Source of the DNA: Actinostola sp. cb2023
Taxonomy: Eukaryota > Cnidaria > Anthozoa > Actiniaria > Actinostolidae
Reading direction: 5' to 3'
DNA: 64,000 bases
NCBI GenBank assembly: GCA_033675265.1
Contig: JAUJYZ010001345.1
Location: 233,501-297,500 of the forward strand
Both the position numbers and the translations under genes were made by a program. The notes under the pieces are model-generated. The model did not search any database and had not been told where the DNA came from. It saw nothing but the letters and a program-made list of their open reading frames with translations. Below are positions 1 to 11,394 of this stretch, piece by piece. Position 1 is the stretch's first letter; the number at the start of each line of letters is the position of its first letter.

Positions 1-2
1 AA

Positions 3-50
3 AAAAACGATATCGCACGAGCCGTCTTCGGCGAGTGCGATATCGTTTTT
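3..50. repeat. Inverted-repeat hairpin at window edge
   Basis: Two exactly complementary 16-nt arms (3-18 and 35-50) around a short GC-richer loop form a perfect hairpin with core ACGATATCGCAC. The window starts here, so it may be one end or the centre of a larger foldback element. Confidence 0.75.
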
Positions 51-1198
51 CAAGTGAATTTAGCGTGGAATTCACGAGTCGGGTGTTGGATTTTCTTTGA
101 ATCACATATCGGACATTTCATTGCATAAATATTGTCCCAATTTCGGCTTTCACGTGCAAGTTCAGATGGGCTTCCTGTGTAATTGGGGTATTCCACGTTA
201 CATACCCCGCCTTCTCAACCAATCAGAACGCTTGTTATATTAGAGATATGTGATTCTATTATTGATAGCTCAAACCAATCCCCACCTATATCCCGGGGTG
301 GGGGGTGCGGGCTATACTTTGACTGGTGCATTACAGTAATTGAACGCAATACATTTTGGTGTGCGTGACAACGTTGTACGTACGACCTACCATATTTTTT
401 GGGGCTGGATGGGTTTACCCATCGCTTCGCTCCGCTATAATGCCTTGTGATTCATTTTTTAATTGGAGAAATTTAATCCAAGTAAATGCTTTTGTCACAT
501 GCTTTTAACAAGCCCGTACCCAGAAAGCACCTGGGTTTCCCAGGATGAAGTCATTTCAACGGTGGACTTACCACAAATTCACTATCTGGTGTTTGCTTCT
601 TTAGTTCCATTAAAATGCTAGTCTTTCCTACTCCTTTTGGTCCTATAATGTATGCAGGTCATAAATAAACTGAGACAACTGGATGTCATGACAATAATAA
701 TAATCCATTGAAATGGTCTGTGGGAATAAGAATAACTTACCCAACAAACAAATGGGGTAGACTTCGTTGTCTACACACTCGGAGAGTTGATCATACGCAG
801 CACATCGAATAAACTTTGGAAAAAGTTAAAATGTATAAAAAATGATTATTAGAAGTAGTATGGCAAATAATATATTTTCTTACCAGAAAGATGTTGAAAT
901 GTTCAAATATATATACATATAAACATGATGCCATTCTAAAGAACAAACCAAGACAATCCGGAAAATCTGAGCAGAGCTCTGCTTTGAGAATATTTGCCGT
1001 GCTCAACCAATCACACAGCTTCATTTCCCCAGATTTTGTACACATCTGGTAATGATTGGTCGTATAGCATGAATAAATCGTATAGTAAACGTTGAGTTGA
1101 GTTCTCAAATATATAGATCAAAATGAACTCATATATAGTTTCAGAAACTCTATAATATATTATTTCAAAATATCGATTGGTGCTGATAATTATCGATT
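51..1198. other. Non-coding stretch, no gene seen
   Basis: AT-rich DNA with short unsupported open frames only. A dispersed 12-mer, GGGCTTCCTGTG, lies at 168-179 and recurs four more times in the window. No splice-consistent exon, RNA gene or complete element was recognised. Confidence 0.6.
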
Positions 1199-1306
1199 GG
1201 TGAACTCAACAGTGAAATTATATGAGCGCGAACCAATACCCGCGTCAAAATGTTCGGTGAAAACCTGAAACGGTATATGTACATTATGACTTCTACTTTA
1301 TTCACC
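1199..1306 (+). repeat. 108-bp repeat, copy 1 (identical inverted partner at 5209-5316)
   Basis: This segment begins GGTGAACTCAACAG and ends CTTTATTCACC. Its exact reverse complement, with no mismatch over 108 bp, lies at 5209-5316. The segment itself has short complementary ends (GGTGAA and TTCACC), so it may be a small mobile unit rather than the terminal repeat of a 4.1-kb element. Flanking sequence shows no clear target duplication at either copy. Confidence 0.85.
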
Positions 1307-1310
1307 CTAA

Positions 1311-1410
1311 ATATTCACCCTGATATTAACCCTAAACCTAACCCCAAGGTACTTTACCTTTTATTACTGCAATGTCTTCCCTGATCCTAACCCTAAACCT
1401 AACCCCAAGG
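1311..1410 (+). repeat. Short telomere-like AACCCTAAACCTAACCCC duplicates
   Basis: Two copies of a segment like AACCCTAAACCTAACCCC lie about 60 bp apart. They resemble the TTAGGG-type complement but are irregular and short. This is an interstitial, degenerate patch, not a telomere. Confidence 0.5.
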
Positions 1411-2887
1411 ATCTCAGTAACTGTACACAGTTTGGTAGATAATTTGTTTAAAATGAGTTTAAAACAAGCATCTTGCAGTCAAGAGACTGTTCCATACATG
1501 TAAGTATAACAAACTATTAAAAATATTAAGATTAAAAAAAAAAAGTAATAACCTAGGTTAAAAAAATTAACCTGGGTTGAATTTAAAATGACCTGAAATT
1601 AAATTTGACCTGTAACATATATATTGCATGCAACCGGTCCATAAAATGGAGTCAAATTGTCAAAATTTCCTTTGTGCATGTGTTGTTTTAAGTTGGGGTG
1701 GTGGCTTCTCGTGTGTCGATTAACAAAAATGGACTTGGTAAGTTCAACAAGTGCATGTGTACATACTATTCTTTGGAGCTTACGATACGAAAGTGCCGTG
1801 ATCGTGACGGTGATGTGACTGTGCAGTGGGCCGTATGCAATAAACTACAATACACGATTCGTGAATCAACAAAAATAATGTCATGATTCGAGATGGAGAC
1901 CCTTTACCATTTGAGCGACTTTCTTTTTACTGCGGGTGTCCATCTCCATGCTTCTGTGAAAAAAAATTGAAGATTAATTCAAGCTCTAATTCAGTAGATA
2001 TTTTTACTTGGTACAGTTCAATAATTTTATAAATCAAGCGGGTGGTCATTCCCAATTTCAGCAGTCAATTCAGTACTACATTAGAACCATCATCAGCGAC
2101 TAACATACAAAGTAATGCGTACCACTTAATTCGCTCACCACAGAATTTTTACTGATTAGTTGAGTAGTACTATAGTACTATAAATAGCACTATTTAAACA
2201 ATTTATTACAGCAAAATTCAAATAAAATTCTGGGTATGTAACGTCCGTAATGAAAAACAGTAAATAATTTTAAAGACGAAGATGCACTATACAACGTGCG
2301 ACACGAAAGAAGATACCAGTTCCATCGTGCGATTCGGCAGAACTTTCCAATATAGAAAAACTGTAGGCAGCCTCCTTAACAAGCATTTCAAATTATTTAT
2401 TATATTATCTGATATAAGTTCTCATCTGCTATGTCATCAAAATTCTTTGTACTTGAAATGTTAAATTTAGTCATTCGACGCCTAACAGTTCTGACAGACA
2501 AAGATAGCATGGTTGCAATTTAGGTTCATGACCAATCTCGTTCCCAGAACTCTTTACCGCTCTTTCTCCGTGGAAAAAGGTCCTGGGAACGAGGTTCGGT
2601 TCATGACTTGTGAATAAAAAAACTGAAAAATATTCAAGCTGTTCCTGAGTAATATAAATATTAGGTCTATCAGGATCACCAGTGGGACAATTTTGTGCTT
2701 TAAACCGGATACATCTTGCATATCTTCTTGAGTTTTGAAATATCAATATCGATATCAATTAAATAACATTTATTGATTGATATCGATTTATTGATTGCTT
2801 TCCAATGATCGATTGTCATCAATTAAGTACGCCGGGACATCTGTATATTCTGTTATCAAGTTCCTGCTGCTTCGTCCATTTGGTTCT
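1411..2887. other. Non-coding stretch with small inverted repeat
   Basis: No supported gene. At about 2540-2602, CTCGTTCCCAG and its near-complement (CCTGGGAACGAG) face each other across about 35 bp, a small foldback. At about 2740-2815, degenerate TATCGAT motifs occur repeatedly. Other open frames are short and lack splice context. Confidence 0.5.
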
Positions 2888-3007
2888 ATATTCTGTATAC
2901 AGAAGAACCTATACTTGAAAGTATATTTATACAATTTATACATTTTCCGTATACATCTGTATATTCTGTATACAGAAGAAGATATACTTGAAAGTATATT
3001 TATACAT
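2888..3007 (+). repeat. Two direct repeats of about 45 bp, 72 bp apart
   Basis: The segment from TATTCTGTATACAGAAGAA through CTTGAAAGTATATTTATACA occurs at about 2889-2932 and again at about 2961-3006 with few differences. A related ATATTCTGTATATTCTG string recurs near 4187-4203, outside the inverted ends described at 3027-4145. This suggests the direct repeats belong to the same element. Confidence 0.7.
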
Positions 3008-3026
3008 ATACATTAAAATATACATA

Positions 3027-4145
3027 GATATTTTCAATAAAAAAACACAACTTTTTTAAGATTTGAACAAGACATGTTACCAGTCCTTATCAGCTTAAAA
3101 TAAAAGAAGCCCTTCTTATAATGGCTTCAAAACCTGAGTTAAACACTCAGGTAAAGCACTACAACACTACTATCAATATGTAATTTTATATCATAGGCCG
3201 CGGTCACACTAGAGCTAGAATCATGCTTGCTAGAGTTAATCCTGTGTACTTAGCACGTTTCTAGCTCAATTTCCAGTGTGACCGACTTTTCACAGCACAC
3301 CGTGCTTAATAGTAAACTGATCCGAAATGCTAGAAACTACAAAGGAACCGCAGCACAGCTCAAGCTTGGTACGGACCATGCTTGAACAGTGCTAAATCAA
3401 CAAAATTAATTGGCTTACTTTTTCTGCCAATGAGAGCAACAGTTTTCGTGACCTTAAAGTTCAACAAATGTGGCGGTATTTTCAAAACAGTCATGAATTT
3501 AGATTTTAGAGTATAAATTGTGTCTATGGCCCTTCACAAAAAGAATCTTCAACGGGAAACAGTAATAAAAGTGTTCTTTCGAACAACAATCACCGATTTC
3601 ACCGATTTCACCGAGTTTAAATAAAAAGTATACCTCGGTTATTTGCTGTTTCTTCAAATCGAACATCTTTCTCTTCTCTAATGAACAAGTTGACATTTTG
3701 TGTAATTAAAATGATTTATTTTGAACGTCAAAATGTGACGAAATAACGAGATATCACTCGTGATTTTTCCTTTGCCGAAAACATATCAAAACATAACTGC
3801 TGTATATCAACTGACACATTTATGTAAGAAAACATGAATTTGCCAAGTGTGACCGCAGTGTACTAGCTTGGTTTCTAACGTTTGCTTTAGCGTGCTTGTT
3901 TATGACGTCGGTGAAGCAAATGCTAGAAACCAGTATTGTATCAGTTTATCTTATCATTCTTGTACTACCTTAGGTATTCATAGTATGTATCAACCGTTGT
4001 AATTCAATATGTTATTCCATAGATATAAATTTAGCCGTAAACTTGTAATTAGCTTCAACAACTGAAGATGGCTTTATGAAAGCCGAAACATGTCTTGTTC
4101 AAAACTTACATTTTGTAAAAAAGTTGTGTTTTTATTGAAAATACT
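3027..4145. mobile_element. Inverted Penelope-like ends flanking about 1.1 kb
   Basis: The left arm (about 3027-3079) and the complement of the right arm (about 4089-4145) share GTTGTGTTTTTATTGAAAAT and ACATGTCTTGTTC. Beside the right arm, CTGAAGA (4062-4068), a GGCTTT/AAAGCC stem and GAAAC (4085-4089) follow the layout of hammerhead-like motifs known from Penelope-like retroelements. The first box has A where the canonical CTGATGA has T. Inside the interval, GGCCGCGGTCACACT (about 3196-3210) and its near-complement AGTGTGACCGC (3846-3856) suggest a nested MITE. No reverse transcriptase frame is visible. The class assignment is an inference. Confidence 0.4.
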
Positions 4146-4148
4146 AGC

Positions 4149-4451
4149 TTCATTTGTGCTATTAAGACCATTTGGATACATAGATATATTCTGTATATTC
4201 TGCAATACCGCTAAGGTCCGTTTGGATAGCGAACGTGCGATATTCGTCGTGCCTTAAAGTAATGAATACTGCTTACCTTTTCATCATGGCGTCATTGTTG
4301 AGCGAGTCTGAGTGAGGGAGGCAACCTCGTCCCTGGTAAAGGCTGTTCTAAGACGCATTCTGATTTGTCCATCGAATGCAATGACATAACATGGAACAAC
4401 ATTTCTGATTGGTTTTCTCTCTTCGGCCACAACTCGGTAAATCTTCGGAAA
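4149..4451. other. Non-coding flank of a foldback
   Basis: Open frames on both strands overlap each other here, as expected for palindrome-adjacent DNA. None has a recognisable domain or splice pattern. Confidence 0.5.
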
Positions 4452-4532
4452 ACCCAAAATCGTGGTCCCGGCGAGCTTTTTCGCGCCCGAGTATTTGGGC
4501 GCGAAAAGCTCGCCGGGACCACGATTTTGGGT
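4452..4532. repeat. Near-perfect 36-bp-arm hairpin
   Basis: The arm at 4452-4488 (starting ACCCAAAATCGTGGTCCC) is complementary to 4497-4532 apart from one extra T, around an 8-nt loop. The arms are GC-rich against an AT-rich background. Predicted open frames across it on both strands are by-products of the palindrome. Confidence 0.9.
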
Positions 4533-5208
4533 CCCACAATGCTTTTCGTCGATTCTACCGTTACAGTCTCACTCAATGAGAAGACCAAAAGCCGAGCAGG
4601 AGACTGTGCAAGAGTCTAATCAGTCAACAAGCTAGTTCGAGATTAATAGCGAAAAGTGACGAAGTCCTGAGAACGCTTCGCCATCGTACATTCAGGCCCT
4701 GTTAGGGGTAAATTTAGACGAGCGACATGGTTTGAAACAGCGACACAGTGACCTCGAAATAGCGATGAACGACACAGTGTTTTCCGTTAAATTCCGAATT
4801 TGCGACATTGCACTTTTGACAATAGCAAAATTCCGACAGCGACATGAAGTCTAATTTTGAAATTGAGACTACCGACATACGGTTGTTGGATCAAACACGC
4901 TAACACTGCTGGAACCAACATTGGCAAAGCAGATATTTTGTTGAGTATATTAATATAAGATTTAGGTACGACCTAAAGGCGGAGCTCCCTATTACACATA
5001 ACTGAGTGACAATCAGAGCATTTTTCAGCATTATTGTCACGTGACCATGTGTGTGCACCCCTTTTGCCTACCAGACAACTTAAACCAAAATACAAAATGC
5101 ATTGCATCTCATGCTCTTCTAAACTAGAGCCCTTTTGTTCTTTTTTTACAGAAAAAGGGCAAGGATAGAGATGGCCAGCACTAGTGAGTCCGACCGCGAG
5201 GAGGTGGA
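4533..5208. other. Non-coding stretch with one exon-like segment
   Basis: A pyrimidine run ending ACAG at about 5150 precedes about 58 bp that could code a Lys/Glu-rich peptide. It would end at a GAG|GTGAAT donor whose GT lies inside the 108-bp repeat starting at 5209. There is no homology or second exon to confirm it. The rest is unremarkable. Confidence 0.35.
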
Positions 5209-5316
5209 GGTGAATAAAGTAGAAGTCATAATGTACATATACCGTTTCAGGTTTTCACCGAACATTTTGACGCGGGTATTGGTTCGCGCTCATATAATTT
5301 CACTGTTGAGTTCACC
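5209..5316 (-). repeat. 108-bp repeat, copy 2 (inverted)
   Basis: Exact reverse complement of 1199-1306 over all 108 bases. The complete identity implies recent origin or gene conversion. It ends 18 bp before the TA-flanked element starting at 5335. Confidence 0.85.
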
Positions 5317-5334
5317 ACTAGTTGGGGGATACTA

Positions 5335-5613
5335 AAGGCGAGATCAAACGGTGCATGATAGTCGATGATAGTCGATGATAGTTGAACTATCACCAACTAT
5401 CATCGACTATCATCAACTATCACGCACCCGATCAAACGAAGAAAAACTATCATCGACTATCATGAACTTTTTGAACATGTTCAAAGTGCATGATAGTCGA
5501 TGATAGTCGATGATAGTTGATGATAGTCGATGATAGTTTGCGATCAAACGTGATCGCGCGTTTCAACTATCATCGACTATCATCGACTATCATGCACCGT
5601 TTGATCGCGCCTT
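5335..5613. mobile_element. TA-flanked MITE built from GATAGTCGAT arrays
   Basis: Terminal inverted repeats of about 50 bp start AAGGCG and continue GATCAAACGGTGCATGATAG, with a TA dinucleotide on each side (5333-5334 and 5614-5615). Nearly all of the interior is made of the 10-bp motif GATAGTCGAT (or its complement) in several blocks, alternating orientation. It has no coding capacity. The TA flanks point to Tc1/mariner-type mobilisation, an inference because no transposase is linked. Confidence 0.75.
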
Positions 5614-6499
5614 TAAAGGGCTTTTGTTTGGTATCTCCAAATGGAGCTCATTGTTTAAAATCAGGGAGCGTTGTTTTCGCTGTCTTGTCAGTTCAGGTAG
5701 GAGTAATGGAGAATCTCGGCGTAAACATCTGCCTAAAAGTTGAATAACACTTACAGAACCTTTCATCTGACCGCTTAGAAAGACAGAATGAAAGCTGTGA
5801 TAAATTATATTGGTGAATTTTCTGAAACTAAACAGACAATCAAGCAATCGATTGAGCACGTACGCCACTCTCGGCTCGCTCTCGATAATACGAAGTGATA
5901 GGGCGATTTCTTTACTCGGGTGGTGATTGGTTCCGAAGTTTATCTATCAGCGAGATTTCTCTACTTGGGTGGATATTGGTTCCGAAGTTTATCTATTGTT
6001 ACTTACTTATTTACTTTCGGAAAACTAAGACGATGGCAATAGTGGCTAGCTGCGCAAATCAAAATCAAACACAGTAAATAATTACAATTTAAGGGGATCC
6101 GATACTTCCTAGACCTAAAACAGAATATTTGAAGAGAAGCACAAATATGGAATAAGATACTGGAAGAAATAAGAAATTATGTTCCACATGAATCGTTTTG
6201 TATCAACCTCTCTTCCTCTGGGTTTGTTTTTAGTAATTAATTGACTATTAGTTACATTAGGATATTTTACTCTAGTATTTTTATAATAAAAGTATTTCTA
6301 TCAGTATATACTTAGGTTTTTAGATATTAGAATATTACTCGTGTTAATGATATAATATATTATAATGTAGTAGCATAAGCATTAGACAATTTTGTAATTA
6401 TTATTGTATTCGCGCCTTATTGGAAACCAGCTTTAAGTTGAAGGGGCTAGCGTTTTGAAATAAAGTTGATCCATCCAGCCATCCACCCTGGGCAAATAC
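5614..6499. other. Non-coding stretch, no gene seen
   Basis: AT-rich DNA with two near-identical short segments around GATTGGTTCCGAAGTTTATC (about 5925-5945 and 5970-5990). No credible exon or element boundaries were seen. Confidence 0.5.
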
Positions 6500-6763
6500 A
6501 TGGAAAAGCATGCACCAAAGACTCCAACCCAATCTGATTATGTCCACATCAGAGATTACATTGTCACACGCCTGTGCTTGGAAAACACCTACCGAGCAGG
6601 CCCAATTGCAAACATGACTCAGGTGAAGTTCATAAAGGCAAAGAAGGACAAAGATCAGATGGTTGTCACCGTAATGAACCACAAGACCCTGGTATCTCAT
6701 GGGCCAGCGACTGTTGTACTTGCATACATGTATTCCTGCACTGATTACAAAAATAATAATTGA
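6500..6763 (+). pseudogene. Tyrosine-recombinase-like fragment
   Basis: An 87-codon frame carries a segment around residues 30-70 with TYRAGPIANMT, followed by VVTVMNHKT and HGPATVVL. This pattern, an Arg-containing helix then a NHKT..GPA strand, is typical of tyrosine-recombinase-like proteins that are multi-copy in several invertebrate genomes, often from Crypton- or DIRS-type elements. The Arg in YRAGP may be the first catalytic Arg. The C-terminal His/Arg/Tyr part is missing, so this is a fragment or a single exon. Family recognition is from motif memory, not a search. Confidence 0.45.
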
Positions 6764-7836
6764 TTTTCAAAAGTCAAAATGTTTCCATCTTTGAACACGT
6801 ACTGTGATTTCTCTGTAGCTCTTTCATCAACAACAATCATAGCATGTGAAAGAACCATACTTATTCTTTTCCGTTCGTTATCATTCAATATGTTCCAATT
6901 GATGGGATAATTATGCATACTTCCTAACAACTAACTGGTCAGCGGTCACATTTCAAAACAATTCAAATGCAAATTACTACATGGTATATAATCCCACATG
7001 AGAATACAACAGCCAGTTCTCCCTTTCGTGCTTTCAGGTTAGTGTGTCATTTTTTGCGTTTTATAATGTTCCTGCATCGTGTAGCCTAGTCATCGAAATA
7101 GTCCTAGACCTGATCTTGTTTACACCATGGCACGGCAATGCTGTAAAGTGTACCACGTGGCAATGACATCTTCAGCAGAGCAAATAAATTCTGTAATGTT
7201 CAGGAGAAGCGACCCGTTAACTGAACCAGTCGTTGAAATTACTGGCGAAATGTCTGAGCCTGAGCTTTTACACATCGATATCAATGAGCACAGACCAGTT
7301 GGGTATTGGCGACATTCTACAGTGCTTCAATTCTCAAAATCTCAAAACATTGGCCTAAACAATACTGCCTCTCTACCCGAATCGAGAAAAGGCTCGTCTC
7401 AGCAGAGCGGTGTCTTTGACCCAACAGCAGATATCATGCAGACGACTGCATCTGCATCTGCAACTACAAATATGATTTAATCAAGCGATTTTTGGCCTCT
7501 GATATTTGAAGAAACTGAGATTTTTTGCCCTGACTTGGCTGCTGTGATTGCAAAGTAGGTAAATGATGTATGTTCGAAGAAGCCGCTGGAATCCAAGCGC
7601 TACCCTGAATTTCTAAATAAAGGTTTTCATTCATTGAAGGAGTTGCAAGATAAATACAAGACTCCACATAATTGCTTTTTATGTATTCCAAATGTTAACC
7701 TGAAACTATGGCATGACTTGCCAAGGTTTTCAACTTGGAATGAATCAGTTTGTGCAAAGGATCAATTCTAAAACAGAAAATATTCATATGGCTATGAATT
7801 TTATTGCCCCAGGGGATTACATAATTTCAATAGATC
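6764..7836. other. Non-coding or unassigned stretch
   Basis: A 117-codon open frame at 7127-7480 (starts MARQCCKVYH, Ser/Thr-rich towards the end) has no recognisable domain, and no splice partner was found. It could be a remnant of the element that supplied the recombinase fragment upstream. Nothing else is supported. Confidence 0.35.
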
Positions 7837-9560
7837 TTAAAGTGGAACTTGGACGAAAATCGGATGAAATTTAATTTAGCTGAAACTTCAATGAAATAAT
7901 TTTCAAAGAGCCATACAATTACTGGTTAATGTGTTTCCTCAAAATTCCTATGGGAAGTATTACATTTTTATGAATCTTTAGAAGTGTCAGTCAGTGAGGT
8001 CATCTACTCAACCCTAACAATCAACACAGCTTCGCTCCATACATTTCTTTGTGTTTAGTTTCTTGAATTATTTTATTTCTATGAAGCTAAACGTTTGGGT
8101 GAAGGAGTTTTCTTACATTATTTGTGCTTACGATTGATTGTCTGACCAGTTGTCTTCAATGCAGAGCTGTTATCTGAACAAAACATTGAGATATTTTGAC
8201 TCACAAAATACAAAGAAATGTATGGAGCTGAATGTTGGGTTGAGTAGATGACGTCACTGACACCTCTAAAGATTCATAAAAATATAGTACTTCCTTCTGG
8301 AATATAATAACTAATTATTATTATAACATATCTAACATATAACGCGCGCTCTGATTGGCTAATAGAGCGTGCACCAATTCTCCACGGTGCACGCTAATGA
8401 CGTCATGGAAAATCACTTGCCAACTTTGTTGTTCAAATAGTTTCATGAACTGAAAGACGCTTCAAAGAGCGAAATGAACCTCAAAAGAGACAGGAAAACA
8501 ATGCATTTAAAGGAATTACGCTTTATCATTCTAAGAAGAAGTCAAGTGCCACGGCATATTTCAAATATCGGAGAAAAAGATGTGGAAATTCTGAAGTTTT
8601 GGTGTTTGTAATGTCGCTTCGTTGTGATTCAACAAGACTCGAGTGAAGCTGCAGGGTTTACCAAAATCAATCTGTAGAAAACACTGGCTCAAAATCACCA
8701 TATTCTGATTCGCTACAGCTCAATGTGGCCATTGAAATGAACTGAAATTGACTACAAGACTACAATACTCGTTTTCGACTGAGTCCAAACTACACAACTG
8801 TAAGTAAGTCTTACTGTACACAGTCGATGATTGAAGCTTGGGAAACGTGCAAACGTCGAATTCTCAACCATCTCCAAACTAGCAAATGAAAAAGGGATCT
8901 CAAAACGTCTACAAGAAATGTTAATGGATTTCAAAGAGGATTCAATTTGTCCCATCGTTCAAAAACAACCTGTTTCTTTGCCGAAAACTTGCAAAGAATT
9001 TTAGCTCAAATCGCAAGTAAGCTCAACGGTCAAGTACAACAATCAGATGTATTCAAAAACTTTTGTAATGTAAGCTTATTTACTTTAAAAACTTTGTACT
9101 TATTTCGATTTCATTCAGAGTTCGAACTAATATAAAAATGACCGAACATGTGGTGTTCATTTGCCGTTTTATAATTAACTTATTGAGCTTTTTCTTTACG
9201 TCGGTATGTAAGCCGCGCGATCGGCCAAGAAAGTTAGTTTTCTAAATAAAAAAACAAATAATTATCTAACATTTGATTGTGGCTATGTTATAAAAGGATT
9301 GGTGAACGCCTAGCGTGCATCTGTCGAGTTTTAGATGCACTTGGTCGGTTGCTAAGCACTCAAGAAGCTAGAGTCGCACTCGGCTTCGCCTCGTGCGACT
9401 CTTTCGCTTCTTTCGTGCTTAGCAACCTCCCGCGTGCATCTAAAACTCGACAGATGCACGCTAGGCGTTCACCAATCCTTTATTAGACCCTTGAAGAATT
9501 ATTCAATGAAGTTTCAGCTAAATTAAATTTCGATCGATTTTCGTCCAAGTAGCACATTAA
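7837..9560. mobile_element. TTAA-flanked non-autonomous element, 1.7 kb
   Basis: TTAA at 7837-7840 and 9557-9560 bounds terminal inverted repeats of about 75 bp that share ACTTGGACGAAAATCG and AATTTAGCTGAAACTTCA. TTAA duplication with long terminal repeats is the hallmark of piggyBac-type transposition. Inside are a second, nested inverted repeat (7953-8052 against 8210-8294, sharing TTTTTATGAATCTTTAGA) and a palindrome (9292-9482) abutting the right terminal repeat. Open frames inside are short and unrecognised, so the element is probably non-autonomous. Confidence 0.75.
9292..9482. repeat. 190-bp foldback palindrome
   Basis: The arms start AAAGGATTGGTGAACGCC and are complementary almost to the centre, which has a GC-rich CTCGGCTTCGCCTCG loop. 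It sits 5 bp from the right terminal repeat of the TTAA element, so it is either part of that element or a later insertion. The open frame across it is a palindrome artefact. Confidence 0.85.
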
Positions 9561-10157
9561 GGATGCTTATTTTAGCTTATTTTATTCCACACCGAAATTA
9601 CTTTGGATTTATTTGATCAGAGCGATTTTGAATAATTTGAATAAACATTCACAATTTACTCGCTCTGATCAAAAAGTTTAAATTGTGTCTCAGCTACTTT
9701 GCCTTATATGTAGTTTATCACGCATAGTCGCTTGTCTAGAGCTCATCAACATATTGAGATATTTTGGAAAAACTGATTTTAATGATCTTTGTTTATCGTT
9801 GCCAAGAAACCTTGATCGAGCTGAAATTGACATAATTCTAAATTTCCATATTTTGATCAGTCTATGATAAGTCTATCAATCAATGCCCATTAAGGATCTC
9901 GAAGCTGTGCAATACAGTTTCTCATGCCAGTATTTCAAAAGACGTGCCACAATTCCTTGTTGAAATGATTTCATATAGTGGCCGAGATAAATTTTTTGTA
10001 TGTAAACTTGATTTGTAACAAGCTATAAACATAATACACATAAGTAGTTCAAGCTGTTAGCATAAAATAGTTTGACTTACCTTTCTCTGGGGTTTTTTCA
10101 CAAACAAGTTACTCAGAGGGGACTTCAATGTGACTCAATGTTCAGACTGTAAATATA
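9561..10157. other. Non-coding stretch with small palindrome
   Basis: TTTGATCAGAGCG at about 9612 and its complement at about 9662-9674 form a 60-bp foldback. No gene is supported in the remainder. Confidence 0.5.
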
Positions 10158-10415
10158 CAGTCATTCTCAAAAAAAGTTGCCCAGATGAAAACACTACAAT
10201 ACTACAATAAAGTCACGTGATTCACTATGTATTCAATTTCCTCACGTGTAATTTCAATTTGAGATGCAAAAGTACACGGCATTGTGAGAAATGATTGTAA
10301 TGGTGCTGGTATCAACTTGCAGTTGCGAGCGCAGAAATTGAAAACATAATGAATCATGTGACTGCATTGTAGTAGTGTAGTCTTTTTATCTGGACAACCT
10401 TTTTGTGAATGACTA
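10158..10415. mobile_element. Tc1/mariner-like MITE, 258 bp
   Basis: TA dinucleotides at 10156-10157 and 10416-10417 flank imperfect terminal inverted repeats of about 70 bp. The left end is CAGTCATTCTCAAAAAAAGT; the right end reads TAGTCATTCACAAAAAGGTT on the complement. TA duplication and a CAGT terminus are the standard Tc1/mariner signature. There is no coding capacity. Confidence 0.75.
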
Positions 10416-10799
10416 TATACAAAATATTTAATAATTATTTATGTTGGTACATTACAATCATTTCCTTTTTTTAATTGACCATGTATTAAAATTATAATTC
10501 ACAAGTTTGCCAGTGGGCACCTATGATTCAAAGATGTAAATGATCAGAATTATACAGTATGATTTATAACGAAAGTCACAGAGAAAGGAATCAGTGATCA
10601 GAGAGTATCTATAGCCCAATGTTTTTCATTTAATGTATGCACTTACCACTTGCAAAATTTCAGCATAAAGAAAAGGCTACATTGTACATGGTCCTAACCC
10701 CTGGTGTGCACTTATTATGTGACATATAACTCAACAAATCAGCTGATCTTAATCATCTGTAATAGATGTTATATCACTCAATAATTTTTCCCTTTTCAG
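10416..10799. other. Non-coding stretch before a candidate exon
   Basis: No feature apart from a pyrimidine-rich acceptor (CCCTTTTCAG) ending at 10799. Confidence 0.4.
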
Positions 10800-10890
10800 T
10801 TTCCATCTTGGCAAGAACATGTGCTTGTGATCGATGAAGATATTCAAATTGATCTTACAACTGGTGCCTTGCAGACACAAAATGCAGATG
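10800..10890 (+). CDS. Candidate exon of an unassigned gene
   Basis: A 91-bp open segment lies between a strong acceptor (CCCTTTTCAG) and a GTACGT donor. It reads as an acidic peptide including VLVIDEDIQIDLTTGALQTQ, without repeats or transposon motifs. It ends in phase 1, matching the next candidate exon (11395-11441). No family was recognised. The case rests on splice consensus, an open frame and matching phase over two exons; no start or stop codon is identifiable. Confidence 0.35.
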
Positions 10891-11394
10891 GTACGTAAAT
10901 TTACCTGCCTTTACCTGCCTTTTTACCTGGCTGATATTACAATAAACTCCAGTGACATAGAAATAACTCTTCCATATTGAGGCTGTAGCATAAATTTCTG
11001 TATACATAGATAAATTGTTATTGGATAAAACACTTTGCAGTCGTGTTAGGTGTTATTTTGAAAGACAGGATGATAAGAACAAAGGAACATGTTTTGTAAG
11101 CACTTCACGTAGCTATAAACTTGGATGTACCAGTACACTGCTGTCGCTTGGTTTGATATTTTACCATCATGTTTGGACGGCCTTCATCTTTTTTCCCAAC
11201 ATAATGAGAATAATTTTTGCAAGGTACTTGACATTTCTGAAACCAGGGAAATGTATCTATTAAAGTACTTACTACGATTATTCACTGGCTTGAAGACACT
11301 ATGCATGAAATCGAAAGGGATAACAATGGTTAGAAAAACCGATCAGTCTCTATTTTCAGTATATAATTGTCTCGTTTCTTGTTCATCTACTCAG

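Noticed and set aside
1311..1410. Chromosome end or telomere
   Set aside because: Only two short irregular CCTAAAC-type patches inside ordinary sequence.
4292..4619. Overlapping genes on both strands
   Set aside because: The frames cross a near-perfect palindrome that generates matching open frames in both orientations.
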